This document shows, piece by piece, positions 8,175 through 17,370 of a stretch of 49,744 nucleotides of DNA. Origin of the DNA: Nitrospirota bacterium (GTDB taxonomy: Bacteria; Nitrospirota; Thermodesulfovibrionia; Thermodesulfovibrionales; UBA6898). The translations under genes were made by a program, and so were the position numbers. The stretch is taken from NCBI GenBank assembly GCA_021811105.1, contig JAJZPM010000024.1:1-49744 (forward strand), written 5' to 3'. Each line of letters starts with the position of its first letter. Position 1 is the first letter of the stretch. The notes beneath the pieces were generated by a model. That model saw nothing but the letters and a program-made list of their open reading frames with translations. It made no database searches and was not told the origin of the DNA.

Positions 8175-10358
8175 CTATAAAACCAGTTTGTCCGCCTCAA
8201 TGGGTGCAATGGAAATGCCCGTATTATCGTCATAGTTTCCATACCAAACCCTGAACCCTTGGGGCATCAATTTGCACATCGAGGCATTCTGCAAAATAAA
8301 ATACTCATACACCTGGACCGTATACACCTGCATCCTGCGATAATCGGCCCTTGATAGGAATTCCTTGTATTCCAGCGAATGGAGCAGTTGTCTGCTATCT
8401 TCGTTATAATTGTAGATAAAAAGCCCTTCCGTTGCGTCTTTTATCAGATGATAGGCATCATTGACGGTCTCAAAATTGAACTCTTTGCGCGCATTATTGA
8501 TCCCCTGCTGTCTTGACTGATCTATGTAAAGATCAACAACATCGGCATAATATTTTTCGAATACATCATGCCGGTAAAGGCGGTTGATATCGTTCTTTAT
8601 CAGCTCTTCGGCAAATCCGGCGCAGGCTTCATAGGTTTTATCCGGCATTTTCGAGTTTTTCAATTTAAACAGGACTACATTGCCATAACCGTTCATGCCT
8701 CCCTCCCGATTGCACCGCCCGGCTGACTGGATTATCGCCTCAAGTGGGGCAACGGCACGAAAAACAACAGGAAAATCAAAATCAACTCCTGCCTCGATAA
8801 GCTGCGTAGAGGCAACAAGGATTTTCCTATTGGCCTTCAGATCTGCCCTGATCCTCTCTATCACTTCTTTTCGATGAGAAGGGCACATTGCGGTCGAAAG
8901 ATGATATTTCTCCTCCCAGTTCTCATAAGGCGTCATGGCGATATGGAATTCCAGCGCGGCTTTCTTTGTGTTGAATATTACAAGAGCGGAATCATCACAC
9001 CCCATCACTGCTTCAGACAGCCGTCCATTATCTATCGGCGCCAGATTATCCAATAAGTTGTATGTAACCCGCCTTGTTACGTCATAGATATTGCCTGGAT
9101 CTTCAATCAACGGCATAATGGAATCAATGCCGTCGAATCCAGGTCTTTTCTCATAGGCGGGCTGAGTGGCGGTGCAAAACAGAAATGAGGTCTTCATGAC
9201 TTCGTGGACATCTTTTAACATCTGGAGTGTAGGCAAGATGATTTCCTTAGGAATTGACTGGACCTCGTCAAAGATCACCACCGCTTCAGCAATATTATGG
9301 TTTTTGCGACATCTGGACGGCTTGTTGCTGAAAAGTGATTCAAAAAATTGTACCGTAGTTGTGACTATGGCAGGAAAGTCCCAATTTTCGCAGGCAAGCT
9401 GTTTTCGTTTCTGCTCAGCAGTAAGGTTTTCATTCGTGTCCTTGCTATTATCCCCTTCGTTGTAAGAAGAATGGTGTTCAAGGACCCATTCCTCGCCGAA
9501 GATTCGTTTCAGTTCCTGAGCGGTCTGGTCAATGATGCTGATATACGGCAAAACTATTATGATTCGCTTCAATCCGTTGTGTCTGGCATGATGCAAGGCC
9601 CACGCCATAGATGTCAGCGTCTTGCCCATGCCGGTCGGCAGCGCCAGCGAATAAAAACCTGACGGAAGCAAAGCTTTGTCGAGCGCATGTTTCCGGCCTT
9701 CGTTGCGTAACTGGTTGATGTCCCCATTTGTTGATTTACTCGAAAATTCCGCTTCCAGTCTAAAGACCATCTCATCAATCGGCAATACTCCTCCAGCTCT
9801 AAGCTCAGTTTTTTCAGGCTCAAAATGCTCCTCAGTAGAAAGCCAGTCGCTGTCGGTCAATGCGCTGAAAAGGTAGCGGATAAAAACTTCACGCTGAAAT
9901 TTCTTTTCTTCTCCTCCGAATATTGAAAAAGCGTCGTTGGAAAAATCAGACTCGTTAATCTTGAGGTCGCCGATAAAAGCTTGTCTTACCTTTTCAAACT
10001 CCAGAACCTCCAGTCGTTTAAAGCGCTCCGTGTCGCTCTTCCAGGCTGCAGCGTCCGGCAGCCCCTTATGATGTCCGTCAATGGCAAAAGATGCCTCAAG
10101 AGCTTTAAGAATTCTTGCGTAGCCTGCGCCCCATGAGGCATGAGGAACGCTCCCGCGACGCCCGCCGTTTATGAGATAGTCCTGAAAAGCGGGTTGATAT
10201 TTGCCGAGGTCGTGCAATAAGCTGGCAATTCTAAAAATTGGCTTGTATTCATCCAGACATGCAAATGTTTCCGCCAATTGCGCTGAATCGAGCAGATGTT
10301 TTGATAGGCTGTGCTTTTCATTCTTGCCATTTTCTGAGTGCGCATAATATTCAGTCAT
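8175..10358 (-). CDS. cas3: Cas3, HD nuclease-helicase (type I-C)
   Basis: Cas3 is recruited to the R-loop and degrades target DNA. The 727-aa protein has an N-terminal HD domain with His at residue 21 (SKHLLDSAQ), His49-Asp50 (IASLLHDLGK) and DGHHKGLPDA. The SF2 helicase follows with Walker A LPTGMGKTLTS near residue 243, the DEVQ box near 364, and motifs ASTQLIEAGVDFDFP and QSAGRCNREGG. It begins the cas operon. Its start codon directly follows the stop of a cas3 fossil, GAAGGGATG supplying the ribosome-binding site from inside that fossil. All key residues are present. Confidence 0.97.
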   Translation of the reverse strand: MTEYYAHSENGKNEKHSLSKHLLDSAQLAETFACLDEYKPIFRIASLLHDLGKYQPAFQDYLINGGRRGSVPHASWGAGYARILKALEASFAIDGHHKGLPDAAAWKSDTERFKRLEVLEFEKVRQAFIGDLKINESDFSNDAFSIFGGEEKKFQREVFIRYLFSALTDSDWLSTEEHFEPEKTELRAGGVLPIDEMVFRLEAEFSSKSTNGDINQLRNEGRKHALDKALLPSGFYSLALPTGMGKTLTSMAWALHHARHNGLKRIIIVLPYISIIDQTAQELKRIFGEEWVLEHHSSYNEGDNSKDTNENLTAEQKRKQLACENWDFPAIVTTTVQFFESLFSNKPSRCRKNHNIAEAVVIFDEVQSIPKEIILPTLQMLKDVHEVMKTSFLFCTATQPAYEKRPGFDGIDSIMPLIEDPGNIYDVTRRVTYNLLDNLAPIDNGRLSEAVMGCDDSALVIFNTKKAALEFHIAMTPYENWEEKYHLSTAMCPSHRKEVIERIRADLKANRKILVASTQLIEAGVDFDFPVVFRAVAPLEAIIQSAGRCNREGGMNGYGNVVLFKLKNSKMPDKTYEACAGFAEELIKNDINRLYRHDVFEKYYADVVDLYIDQSRQQGINNARKEFNFETVNDAYHLIKDATEGLFIYNYNEDSRQLLHSLEYKEFLSRADYRRMQVYTVQVYEYFILQNASMCKLMPQGFRVWYGNYDDNTGISIAPIEADKLVL

Positions 10359-10556
10359 TTACATCCCTTCGTGCCACAACCCCGCCAGAAATCCCCATTC
10401 CCCGCAGCCGAATTCAGAGGCAAACCGAGCAGCGAGTTCGACGGTGCCTTTCAGATGCTCCTCAAGCCGATGCCATTCTTCAGGCGGCTTCCCCTCAAGA
10501 CTGTGCGCGTAATAATCCACGGCTATCTGCGTTTGTGGAAAGATGCGCCATGACAT
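10359..10556 (-). pseudogene. Fossil N-terminus of a second cas3 gene
   Basis: The frame beginning MSWRIFPQTQIAV continues DYYAHSLEGKPPEEWHRL, then EEHLKGTVELAARFA and WGFLAGLWHEGM, then stops. This is the start of a Cas3 HD domain of a different subfamily from the working gene (YYAHSENGKNEKHS). It breaks off exactly within the expected LWHDLGK motif, after the bases for Trp-His and GA. The next base pairs are the stop and the ATG of the intact cas3. The best reading is a recombination scar where a I-C cassette replaced an older cas operon. The fossil may still be translated as a short upstream peptide and carries the downstream ribosome-binding site. Confidence 0.8.
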
Positions 10557-10784
10557 GATTTGAAACGAATCCCCGGAAATCCCATGGTTCGAATATACTG
10601 CTTTCGGGGGCTCTTTTTCAAGTCTCAAGAGTACGACGGGCCTTTGGGGTAATGTTTGCCCGGCCTGATAGAAAGGGCATCGGGTTGATATATGAAAAAA
10701 ATTTAACCTTAAATCTGTTGTAAGGGGGGTCGGCAATATCTTAACATTAGACAGTTTTATTCCATGAGAAAGAGGAGGATAGTG
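10557..10784. other. Divergent intergenic region, cas operon and lipoprotein gene
   Basis: This 228-bp gap should hold the cas-operon promoter (minus strand) and the lipoprotein promoter (plus strand). The part around 10685-10760 is AT-rich, but I cannot name convincing -35/-10 pairs. AGAGGAGG at 10771-10778 is the ribosome-binding site of the lipoprotein gene. Confidence 0.45.
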
Positions 10785-11210
10785 ATGAAGAACATAATAA
10801 CCTCAGTAATTTTGATGCTAAGTCTCTCTGCTCTCAGCTGCACTCCCTACCACGCCCAGGGCGCGGGAACGGGCGCGGCTGTCGGCGGCGTCGCCGGCGC
10901 GGTTCTCGACCACAGGAACCCCTGGAGGGGCGGAGTGATAGGGGCGCTGTTGGGTGCGGTCGCTGGCGCTACCATCGCAGATATCTCGGTGAAGGGTTCA
11001 CAGGAGGCCTACCAGAACAACCGCCCTGTCGAATATCAAACAAACGACGGCAGGGGGGTATACAGGGCTGAGCCCCAGAGCGATTATTACGAGGGGAACG
11101 GTCACACCCGCTGCAGGAAGATCAGAGAAAAGGTCTGGGAGGACGGTCGTCTCGTAAAAGATCATGTGAAAGAGGTTTGCAAAAGCGAGACTTACGGGCG
11201 GAGATATTAG
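10785..11210 (+). CDS. Glycine-zipper outer-membrane lipoprotein
   Basis: The 141-aa protein starts MKNIITSVILMLSLSALSC, a signal peptide ending in the lipobox LSALSC, so it should be lipid-anchored. A glycine-zipper helix pair follows, GTGAAVGGVAGAVLDHRNP and GGVIGALLGAVAGATIADIS, as in the 17-kDa-antigen/YMGG-like envelope proteins. The C-terminal third holds two cysteines (TRCRKI and KEVCKSE) flanking a VWEDGRLVKDHVKE stretch, which could form a disulfide. I chose this ATG because AGAGGAGG lies 6 nt upstream; the earlier ATG at 10764 lacks one. The function is probably envelope stability, not known in detail. Confidence 0.75.
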   Translation: MKNIITSVILMLSLSALSCTPYHAQGAGTGAAVGGVAGAVLDHRNPWRGGVIGALLGAVAGATIADISVKGSQEAYQNNRPVEYQTNDGRGVYRAEPQSDYYEGNGHTRCRKIREKVWEDGRLVKDHVKEVCKSETYGRRY

Positions 11211-11243
11211 GGATTGTCCCGAAAGGGGTGCCTGAGCTGAAGT

Positions 11244-14078
11244 CTAACCGGTCACCCATTGTGTCCCGCAAATATACTGGAAGTCGCACCTAGGACAACT
11301 GTTCTTTCTGTCCGAGGTGGCCGCAAACGGGACCGCTGAATCAACTATCTCTTCCAGGAGCCCAATAATTACTGTTCTCAATCTGTCGAATTGCGAAGTT
11401 TCATCGTCTGTATCGAACAAGGCAAGTTCAATCTCTTTGTTTATCAGGGACCGGCCAAGGAGCAAAAACATTCCTCTCAGGTCCTCTATTTTTATGCCGT
11501 GGCGCTTGGAATACAGTATTAGATAAAAAGGAAGCTGGAGGCTTCCGATCGCTTCGTCCCAGGAATCTCTGTCGTCGGCGTCAAGCTTGTCGAAGTTGAT
11601 CTTCAGATTCTTTGTATGGGAACCGCTTTTATAATCAACTATGTAGATCTTGCCATCCCTTTTTTCGACTACGTCCAGCCGACCCTTGAGCTTGTATGAG
11701 TTCAGAGCCGCTCCGATTGACTCTTCGACTCCTATGATCTTCACTGTCTTTTCTTTGATAAGAGGTATGCGGTACCTGCTGAGATAGTCTCTAAGATGTC
11801 CTTTGATCTGGGCCTTCACAAGGTATACGGCCCCGGTAGGGTTATCACCATATTCCCTGCCGAAAAGATCATCGATCAAATTGTCCATTTCCTGCAGGTC
11901 GATATCCGCTTCTTTTAAAACTCTGTTCAGCCTTTTTGAGAAATAGAATGAAAGGACGCGGTGCACGAATCTTCCGACATCGGCCCTTTCGATTTCCCCT
12001 GTGATCTCCTCCTTCTTCCCGAGATCAAGAACATAGCTGTAGTAGAACTGAAGCGGGCAACTGAGGTATGCGTCAAGGGCCGTGGCGCTGTATGTGAAAT
12101 CTTTCAGGAAGGTGACTACTCTGTCTGTCTTGGAAATGGCGGCTGGTGTATCGTTCCCGAGCTTGACCCTGTACTGGATAGCCTGCACATAGTCACTTGT
12201 CCTGGTAGATCTGTCCCTTTTCTGTCTTTCCCATAGCAGACTCTCTACGAAGCGCGATCTCTCCCTGGTATCATTTTCCACAAAGAAAATATGCACTTCT
12301 TTTGCGCCTCTTATGAGATTATCGAAATAGTAGGCCGACAGCTTGTCCCTGTCCAGATAGGTCGGCAGTTTCAGTATCTCCCGCGCCTTGAAAGGCAGAA
12401 GCGTATCTTCCTTAGAGGTGTCGGGGATGACGTCTTCGTTGGCATCGAGAATAAAGACAGTGTCAAACCTGATGTTTCTCGTTTCCAGGAAGCCAAGGAC
12501 CTGGACACCTTTGAGCGGAGTCCCGGGAAAAGGCACGTGGCCCGTCATAATGTATTTCCTGAAAAAAGTGAAATAGCTTGTCCTGTCCGTGAACGATATG
12601 TCCTTCATCAGGGATTTGGAGGCTGTGTCCAGCGCTTTAATAAAGGACTCTGAGAAAGGGTAGAAGAGCGGATGAAGTCGGGCGGTACTGTTATTGAAGA
12701 CGAATGTGAGAAGCCCGGTGCATTTTGCGGCGAAGTCCCCAATATCCCTGAAGGACATAAAGTTCTCAATTGTGTTGAGATGGACCATCCTTAAATGTTC
12801 CCTGACTTCCGCAGCGGTCATGCCTTTTTCTTCCTGGCGAAGCTTGTCACTGATGGAGCTGAGTATCTTTTCGTTGTCTTCTATCTCAGACAGGGTTGCA
12901 AACATTTTCGTGCGGGATTTTTGGAGCATCTCCTCAATGGTGTGGAACATGATCCTCGTGATCTCGGCGTTTCCCTTACAGTAAATATTCTTCACGTACG
13001 GGTGCAGCACGAACTTCATGTAATCAGGGACGTAGATCCGGTCATCTTCCGCGGAGGCAATCAATTCCATAAGATTATTGAGAAAGCCGAAGACCGGCGT
13101 CCTGTGCAAGGGATATCCGAGAGAGATGTTGAAGTCGTCTTTGTCTATGCACGTCATCCCCTGCCGGAGAAGTGGAAAAAGCGTCTCTGAAGACGGAAGA
13201 ACTATTGCGGTTTTTTCGTTGAGCAGTCCCTCCTTCCCGGATTTCTCTTCAAGAATGCTCCCAAGGGAGAAGACCTGGCCATGGGCATCGGGGCTGCTGT
13301 AAAAATGGATTTCCGGTTCGGGTTGAGCCGATCCGGCGCTCCCGGTTTCTATTCTCAGCTCCGACAGTCGCTCGCCCAGGCCCGGGCCATCCTGGAATAT
13401 GAAGATTACTTTTTCGGACGGCAGCAGCTTCCCGAAGATGTCCTTCTCGCTTCTGGTCAGCGCACAGAACCCAGCGAATATCACCTTTTCAAACCTGTCG
13501 ATGCTGCATTCGAGGACCTTCTCAGCTGCCATGCGGTATCTCATGGACCTTGTAGCCATGCCCAGTTGGGAAATCTTCTCATAAAACGTCTTGTAGAAGA
13601 AATGGAGCGACTGAAGCCTTGCCAGTGCATGCCTGGGTATCACTTCATCAGTAAAGGGCTGGATTTCCTTTACCATCGCAGGAGGGACCCCTTCAATATA
13701 GAGTTCCTCGATGTCCGTAAAAAGCTTTATGCCAAGAGAAAAGAAACTGTCGAGGGTGAGGAAACTTTCTCCGCCCAGGGGTTCAAGGGCGCTCCTGTGG
13801 ATCTCATAGAGGATGGCAACGGCATCGACTGTCTCCACATTCCTCACAGGGTTTACGGCTTCCGTGACGTAAACCACGAATTCGTCCATGGACAGGATCA
13901 AGGGAGGTATGAAGCTGCCTTTTCCCCTTTGCGCCAACTCCCTTCGAAGGAAATGAGCCGGCCTTCTGCCCGGAAACACGACAAGGTTTTGAGAGTAGTC
14001 TTTCCCGGGAGGACCTATAAGGTTTGCCGTCCTCTCGATGAGGTTTTCCTGGGCGCCTATGATCAGCGTGTTCCTCAT
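11244..14078 (-). CDS. addB: AddB-like subunit of the AddAB helicase-nuclease
   Basis: AddAB resects double-strand breaks to start recombination and degrades foreign linear DNA; in other bacteria RecBCD/AddAB products also feed CRISPR adaptation. The 944-aa protein has an inactivated helicase-like N-terminus (NLVVFPGRRPAHFLRRELA; no Walker A visible) and a C-terminal RecB-type nuclease with LKGRLDVVEKRDGKIYIVDYK. The four Fe-S cysteines typical of AddB are present: one in YLSCPLQFYYSY and three in CPRCDFQYIC. It overlaps addA by 4 nt. It shows little similarity by eye to RecC. Confidence 0.9.
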   Translation of the reverse strand: MRNTLIIGAQENLIERTANLIGPPGKDYSQNLVVFPGRRPAHFLRRELAQRGKGSFIPPLILSMDEFVVYVTEAVNPVRNVETVDAVAILYEIHRSALEPLGGESFLTLDSFFSLGIKLFTDIEELYIEGVPPAMVKEIQPFTDEVIPRHALARLQSLHFFYKTFYEKISQLGMATRSMRYRMAAEKVLECSIDRFEKVIFAGFCALTRSEKDIFGKLLPSEKVIFIFQDGPGLGERLSELRIETGSAGSAQPEPEIHFYSSPDAHGQVFSLGSILEEKSGKEGLLNEKTAIVLPSSETLFPLLRQGMTCIDKDDFNISLGYPLHRTPVFGFLNNLMELIASAEDDRIYVPDYMKFVLHPYVKNIYCKGNAEITRIMFHTIEEMLQKSRTKMFATLSEIEDNEKILSSISDKLRQEEKGMTAAEVREHLRMVHLNTIENFMSFRDIGDFAAKCTGLLTFVFNNSTARLHPLFYPFSESFIKALDTASKSLMKDISFTDRTSYFTFFRKYIMTGHVPFPGTPLKGVQVLGFLETRNIRFDTVFILDANEDVIPDTSKEDTLLPFKAREILKLPTYLDRDKLSAYYFDNLIRGAKEVHIFFVENDTRERSRFVESLLWERQKRDRSTRTSDYVQAIQYRVKLGNDTPAAISKTDRVVTFLKDFTYSATALDAYLSCPLQFYYSYVLDLGKKEEITGEIERADVGRFVHRVLSFYFSKRLNRVLKEADIDLQEMDNLIDDLFGREYGDNPTGAVYLVKAQIKGHLRDYLSRYRIPLIKEKTVKIIGVEESIGAALNSYKLKGRLDVVEKRDGKIYIVDYKSGSHTKNLKINFDKLDADDRDSWDEAIGSLQLPFYLILYSKRHGIKIEDLRGMFLLLGRSLINKEIELALFDTDDETSQFDRLRTVIIGLLEEIVDSAVPFAATSDRKNSCPRCDFQYICGTQWVTG

Positions 14079-17000
14079 AATGTCCTGATCTCTCCGAGGT
14101 CTATATAAACGATCCTGCCTTCCAATTGTCTGCCGGGATAGATGTCCTTCGCGATTTTCATATATTTTTTCATCTGAGCCCGGTGTTTCTCCTCAGCCCA
14201 ACCCTCTCCCCCGGTCTTGAAATCCAGGACCGTGACCCTGTCCGGGTCGATCACGACTCTGTCCATCCTGAAGAGATGTCCCTCCTCATCCGAGAATTCC
14301 TGTTCCCTTTTCACCTCTCTCCCAGGGCGGGGTTCGAAGTAGGTCGCTATTTCCCTGTGTCCGAAGAGGCGAAGAAGCAGCTCTTTCACTCCTTCCGCCG
14401 CTGATTCCGAAGCTGTTTCGGCAGTGACTCTTCTGATGATCTTTTCAAACGAGCTTTCCATGTCATCGTGCATATATTCGATGTGGTAAAGGACCCTGTG
14501 GATAAATTCTCCCCTTGCTCTCTCTTCGATGCTGATCATCTCATCCGTTCTGACCGCCGCTTCTATCTGTTTAGGGTGATGTCTTACACTGAAGACCTCA
14601 GAAGATCTTGCGGCAGGAATGTCGCATCTCACAGGTTTCACCGTGGCTGCGAAGTCGCTTGCGGGAAGGAGATCGAAGGGAAAAGTCCCGCTTTTGCCCT
14701 TTACCCCGATTACGTAAAGCTCTTCCTTTGCCCGCGTGAATCCGACGTACAGGCTATTCAGCCTGTTCACATTTTCCTTTGTCGCTTCCTCTTCATAAAG
14801 CCTCTCGAAAGTGGGATCGCTGACCATGGTCTTCCTGTTGATCTTGAGCAGCCGCACCCCATTTTCTTCCTCTTCTACAATATAGTCAAACCCCCTGTTT
14901 CTGCCTTCATAGAGAACGACAATAACAGCGGGAAATCCGAGACCCTTTGCCTTATGGACCGTCATCACTTTGACGGCGTCCAGCGCCTTGGGGACGTCCA
15001 TATTCCACTCGGACTCGCCGCTGTCGCTGTCGCCTGCGAAGTCTAGAAAGTCCCTGATGCTGTTGTATCCAGCCCCCTCGAACTCCTTGACCGCTTCGAG
15101 TATCTTCACAAGAGCCGCCTCCTCGTCCGCCAGTGTCTCAAAGACACTGAATACGGCGTACGCCTCTGTCACAAGGTCGTAGATCGGAAAATACCCCGAG
15201 GCCTTAAAAAGGCCGGCAAAGTATTGCTCCCATAAAAGAGGGAACTCCTTCTGGAACGACTTGTAAAGCGGAGGGCACTGTCGATATTCAAAGAGAAACT
15301 CCCCGAGTCTCTCCGGAGTAATCTCAGGACGGTCAACGCGCAGCAACGCGCCGAATATCTCTCCGTTTACGAAGGTAGAAAAAGAGAGGTCATCCATGGG
15401 CGAATCGAGGAAATTGAGCAGCGCCACGATCTCGCCCGTTATCTTTCTCCGCCGTATGTCGAGGTTGCTGTAGGAAATGAAGTCGATGTTCTTCTCATTC
15501 AGCCAAAGGGTGGTCTTTACGACGTCTTCATTCCTCCGGGTAAGTATCGCTATGTCGCCATAGTTGAACCCCCGCGATTTAAGGTCTGCGACGAGGTCCT
15601 GTATGACGCGGCGCTCAGGAATGGCTTCGTCGTCCCTTTCCTGAAGCACCACTTCGCAGTATCCCTGAGAGCTGCCGTCTCTGGCGCATTGTACGTAGTC
15701 CGTCAGCCCGCTTCTGGTCCCTGCCTCCATGTATTTATCATTTCCAGCAACGATCTCCTTGAATACCTTCTCATTGAAGTCAAGGACCTTCTTGAGGCTT
15801 CTGTAATTTGTCTTAAGTTCTTTTACGTCATGACGGGCGGAAGGGAAGGGGTTGTTGCGTTCGGACTCTCTCATGATCGTGTAATCGGCGTTGCGGAAAC
15901 CGTAGATCGCCTGTTTGGTGTCGCCCACGACGAAGAGGCTTCCGCCCTGAGAGACGGCATTCTCGAAAAGGGGGTAAAGGTTGTGCCATTGAATTAGGGA
16001 AGTGTCCTGGAATTCGTCGATCAGGAAGTGGTAGATCGTCTCTCCAAGCCTGAAATAGATGTCGGGAACGATTTCCTCGCTAAGGTATCGGGCGAGGTTC
16101 CTGCTTATGTCTTCGATGAATACCTTTCCCTGACGTCTCTTGACGGATTCTACGATTTCTCTGAATGCTTCATATACCTTGAGATACGGCATCGAACGGG
16201 CGCGGACGAGGAGGGCAATGTATCTGTTGATAAGACTGGTGGCGTTCTCCCACTGTCGTGCAATCTGATCGAATGAGGTCTGAATGGCTGACCGGCCTTT
16301 CCCCGGCTTATTTACAGGCGGGTTCTTAAGCCCCTTTCCGATCAGGTCCGCGAACCTTCCCTCGTTCACGAGTTCCAGAACAGTATCGAAAGAAGAGTTT
16401 GCCCGTTTTGCGAGTCCTGACTTAAGGACGACCTTTTCAAGGTCCCCGACGGCAGTTCTTATTTCATTCTTTATATCATCAAAAGCCCCTGAGTAGTCCT
16501 CTATCACAGGGTTCTTGCCGGTCGCCGAGAGCTTTCCGTAGAGGTTTTTCACCTCTTCGAGGAGTGCCGATGAGGGGTTCCACATATATGCCTCCTGGCC
16601 CTGTTTCCCTTCCTGGATCGCTGAGACTATACCGAGAAGGAGTTCCGCCTCTTTTGTGCCCTCCCGGACGCCCCTGAGGAACAAATCAAAAGAGTATTCC
16701 ATGAGCGCGTCATTGCTCATAAGGATATCGAACTCTGTGTTGAACCCGAAGTCGATAGCGGAGGTTTTGAAGATGGATGTCATGAAGCTATCTATAGTCC
16801 TCACCTCGAAATCAGCGTAATTCCATAGTATCTCCTCCACCATCTGCCCGGCCCGCTCGGTAAGTTTCTCCCGGTCTATGGAGACCGCCTCAAGCATCTG
16901 CCCGGTCATTTCCGGGTCGCCGAAATGAAGCAATTTCAGCCAGTGCAGGATCCTCCCCTTCATCTCCTTGGAGGCATTGTTTGAGAACGTTATGGCAAGA

Positions 17001-17158
17001 ATATTCCGCAGTCTGTTCTTTGATATTTTTTCGGAGAGGATGAACTGAACGAACCTCTTCGTGAGCATGTGGGTCTTGCCTGAGCCCGCGGACGCCTTCA
17101 GCACGGTAAAATGAGGGAATTTAAGCTCAGAATCTTTATCTATGATAGGGCTTTCCAT
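14075..17158 (-). CDS. addA: AddA-like UvrD-family helicase-nuclease subunit
   Basis: AddA is the 3'-5' translocating motor and one nuclease of AddAB. The 1027-aa protein has Walker A LKASAGSGKTHMLTKRF (residues 15-31), motif II/III LIDEFQDTSLIQW and FVVGDTKQAIYGFRNAD, motif V VKVMTVHKAKGLGFPAV, motif VI NSLYVGFTRAKEELYV, and a C-terminal nuclease FRMDRVVIDPDRVTVLDFKT with the D-x-K pair. All catalytic elements look intact. It precedes addB in a two-gene operon. There is no clear ribosome-binding site before this ATG. A TTGAAA-18-TACTAT pair (17168-17197, minus strand) lies so close that the transcript could be nearly leaderless, a weak inference. Confidence 0.92.
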   Translation of the reverse strand: MESPIIDKDSELKFPHFTVLKASAGSGKTHMLTKRFVQFILSEKISKNRLRNILAITFSNNASKEMKGRILHWLKLLHFGDPEMTGQMLEAVSIDREKLTERAGQMVEEILWNYADFEVRTIDSFMTSIFKTSAIDFGFNTEFDILMSNDALMEYSFDLFLRGVREGTKEAELLLGIVSAIQEGKQGQEAYMWNPSSALLEEVKNLYGKLSATGKNPVIEDYSGAFDDIKNEIRTAVGDLEKVVLKSGLAKRANSSFDTVLELVNEGRFADLIGKGLKNPPVNKPGKGRSAIQTSFDQIARQWENATSLINRYIALLVRARSMPYLKVYEAFREIVESVKRRQGKVFIEDISRNLARYLSEEIVPDIYFRLGETIYHFLIDEFQDTSLIQWHNLYPLFENAVSQGGSLFVVGDTKQAIYGFRNADYTIMRESERNNPFPSARHDVKELKTNYRSLKKVLDFNEKVFKEIVAGNDKYMEAGTRSGLTDYVQCARDGSSQGYCEVVLQERDDEAIPERRVIQDLVADLKSRGFNYGDIAILTRRNEDVVKTTLWLNEKNIDFISYSNLDIRRRKITGEIVALLNFLDSPMDDLSFSTFVNGEIFGALLRVDRPEITPERLGEFLFEYRQCPPLYKSFQKEFPLLWEQYFAGLFKASGYFPIYDLVTEAYAVFSVFETLADEEAALVKILEAVKEFEGAGYNSIRDFLDFAGDSDSGESEWNMDVPKALDAVKVMTVHKAKGLGFPAVIVVLYEGRNRGFDYIVEEEENGVRLLKINRKTMVSDPTFERLYEEEATKENVNRLNSLYVGFTRAKEELYVIGVKGKSGTFPFDLLPASDFAATVKPVRCDIPAARSSEVFSVRHHPKQIEAAVRTDEMISIEERARGEFIHRVLYHIEYMHDDMESSFEKIIRRVTAETASESAAEGVKELLLRLFGHREIATYFEPRPGREVKREQEFSDEEGHLFRMDRVVIDPDRVTVLDFKTGGEGWAEEKHRAQMKKYMKIAKDIYPGRQLEGRIVYIDLGEIRTL

Positions 17159-17288
17159 GCTGTCTCAATAGTACGCTTAAGAGATTTCATTTTTCAACTC
17201 GCCGCATAAAATAGCTCTTTTTCAGCGGATACACCTTCTTTTTTGTTCGGGTGAATATGCGGCTGCAAAGTAAGTTTCAGACCCTTGG

Positions 17289-17316
17289 TTGAAAAAAATG
17301 GTCAAAGTGATATGAT
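17289..17316 (+). promoter_or_regulatory. Putative sigma70-type promoter of cfa
   Basis: TTGAAA (17289-17294) and TATGAT (17311-17316) are 16 bp apart, followed by about 54 nt to the cfa start. No operator is evident. Confidence 0.45.
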
Positions 17317-17370
17317 GAAAAAAAGAATGAGGCGGGACTACCCGAACTAAGAACCAAGACGAGGGCGGCA

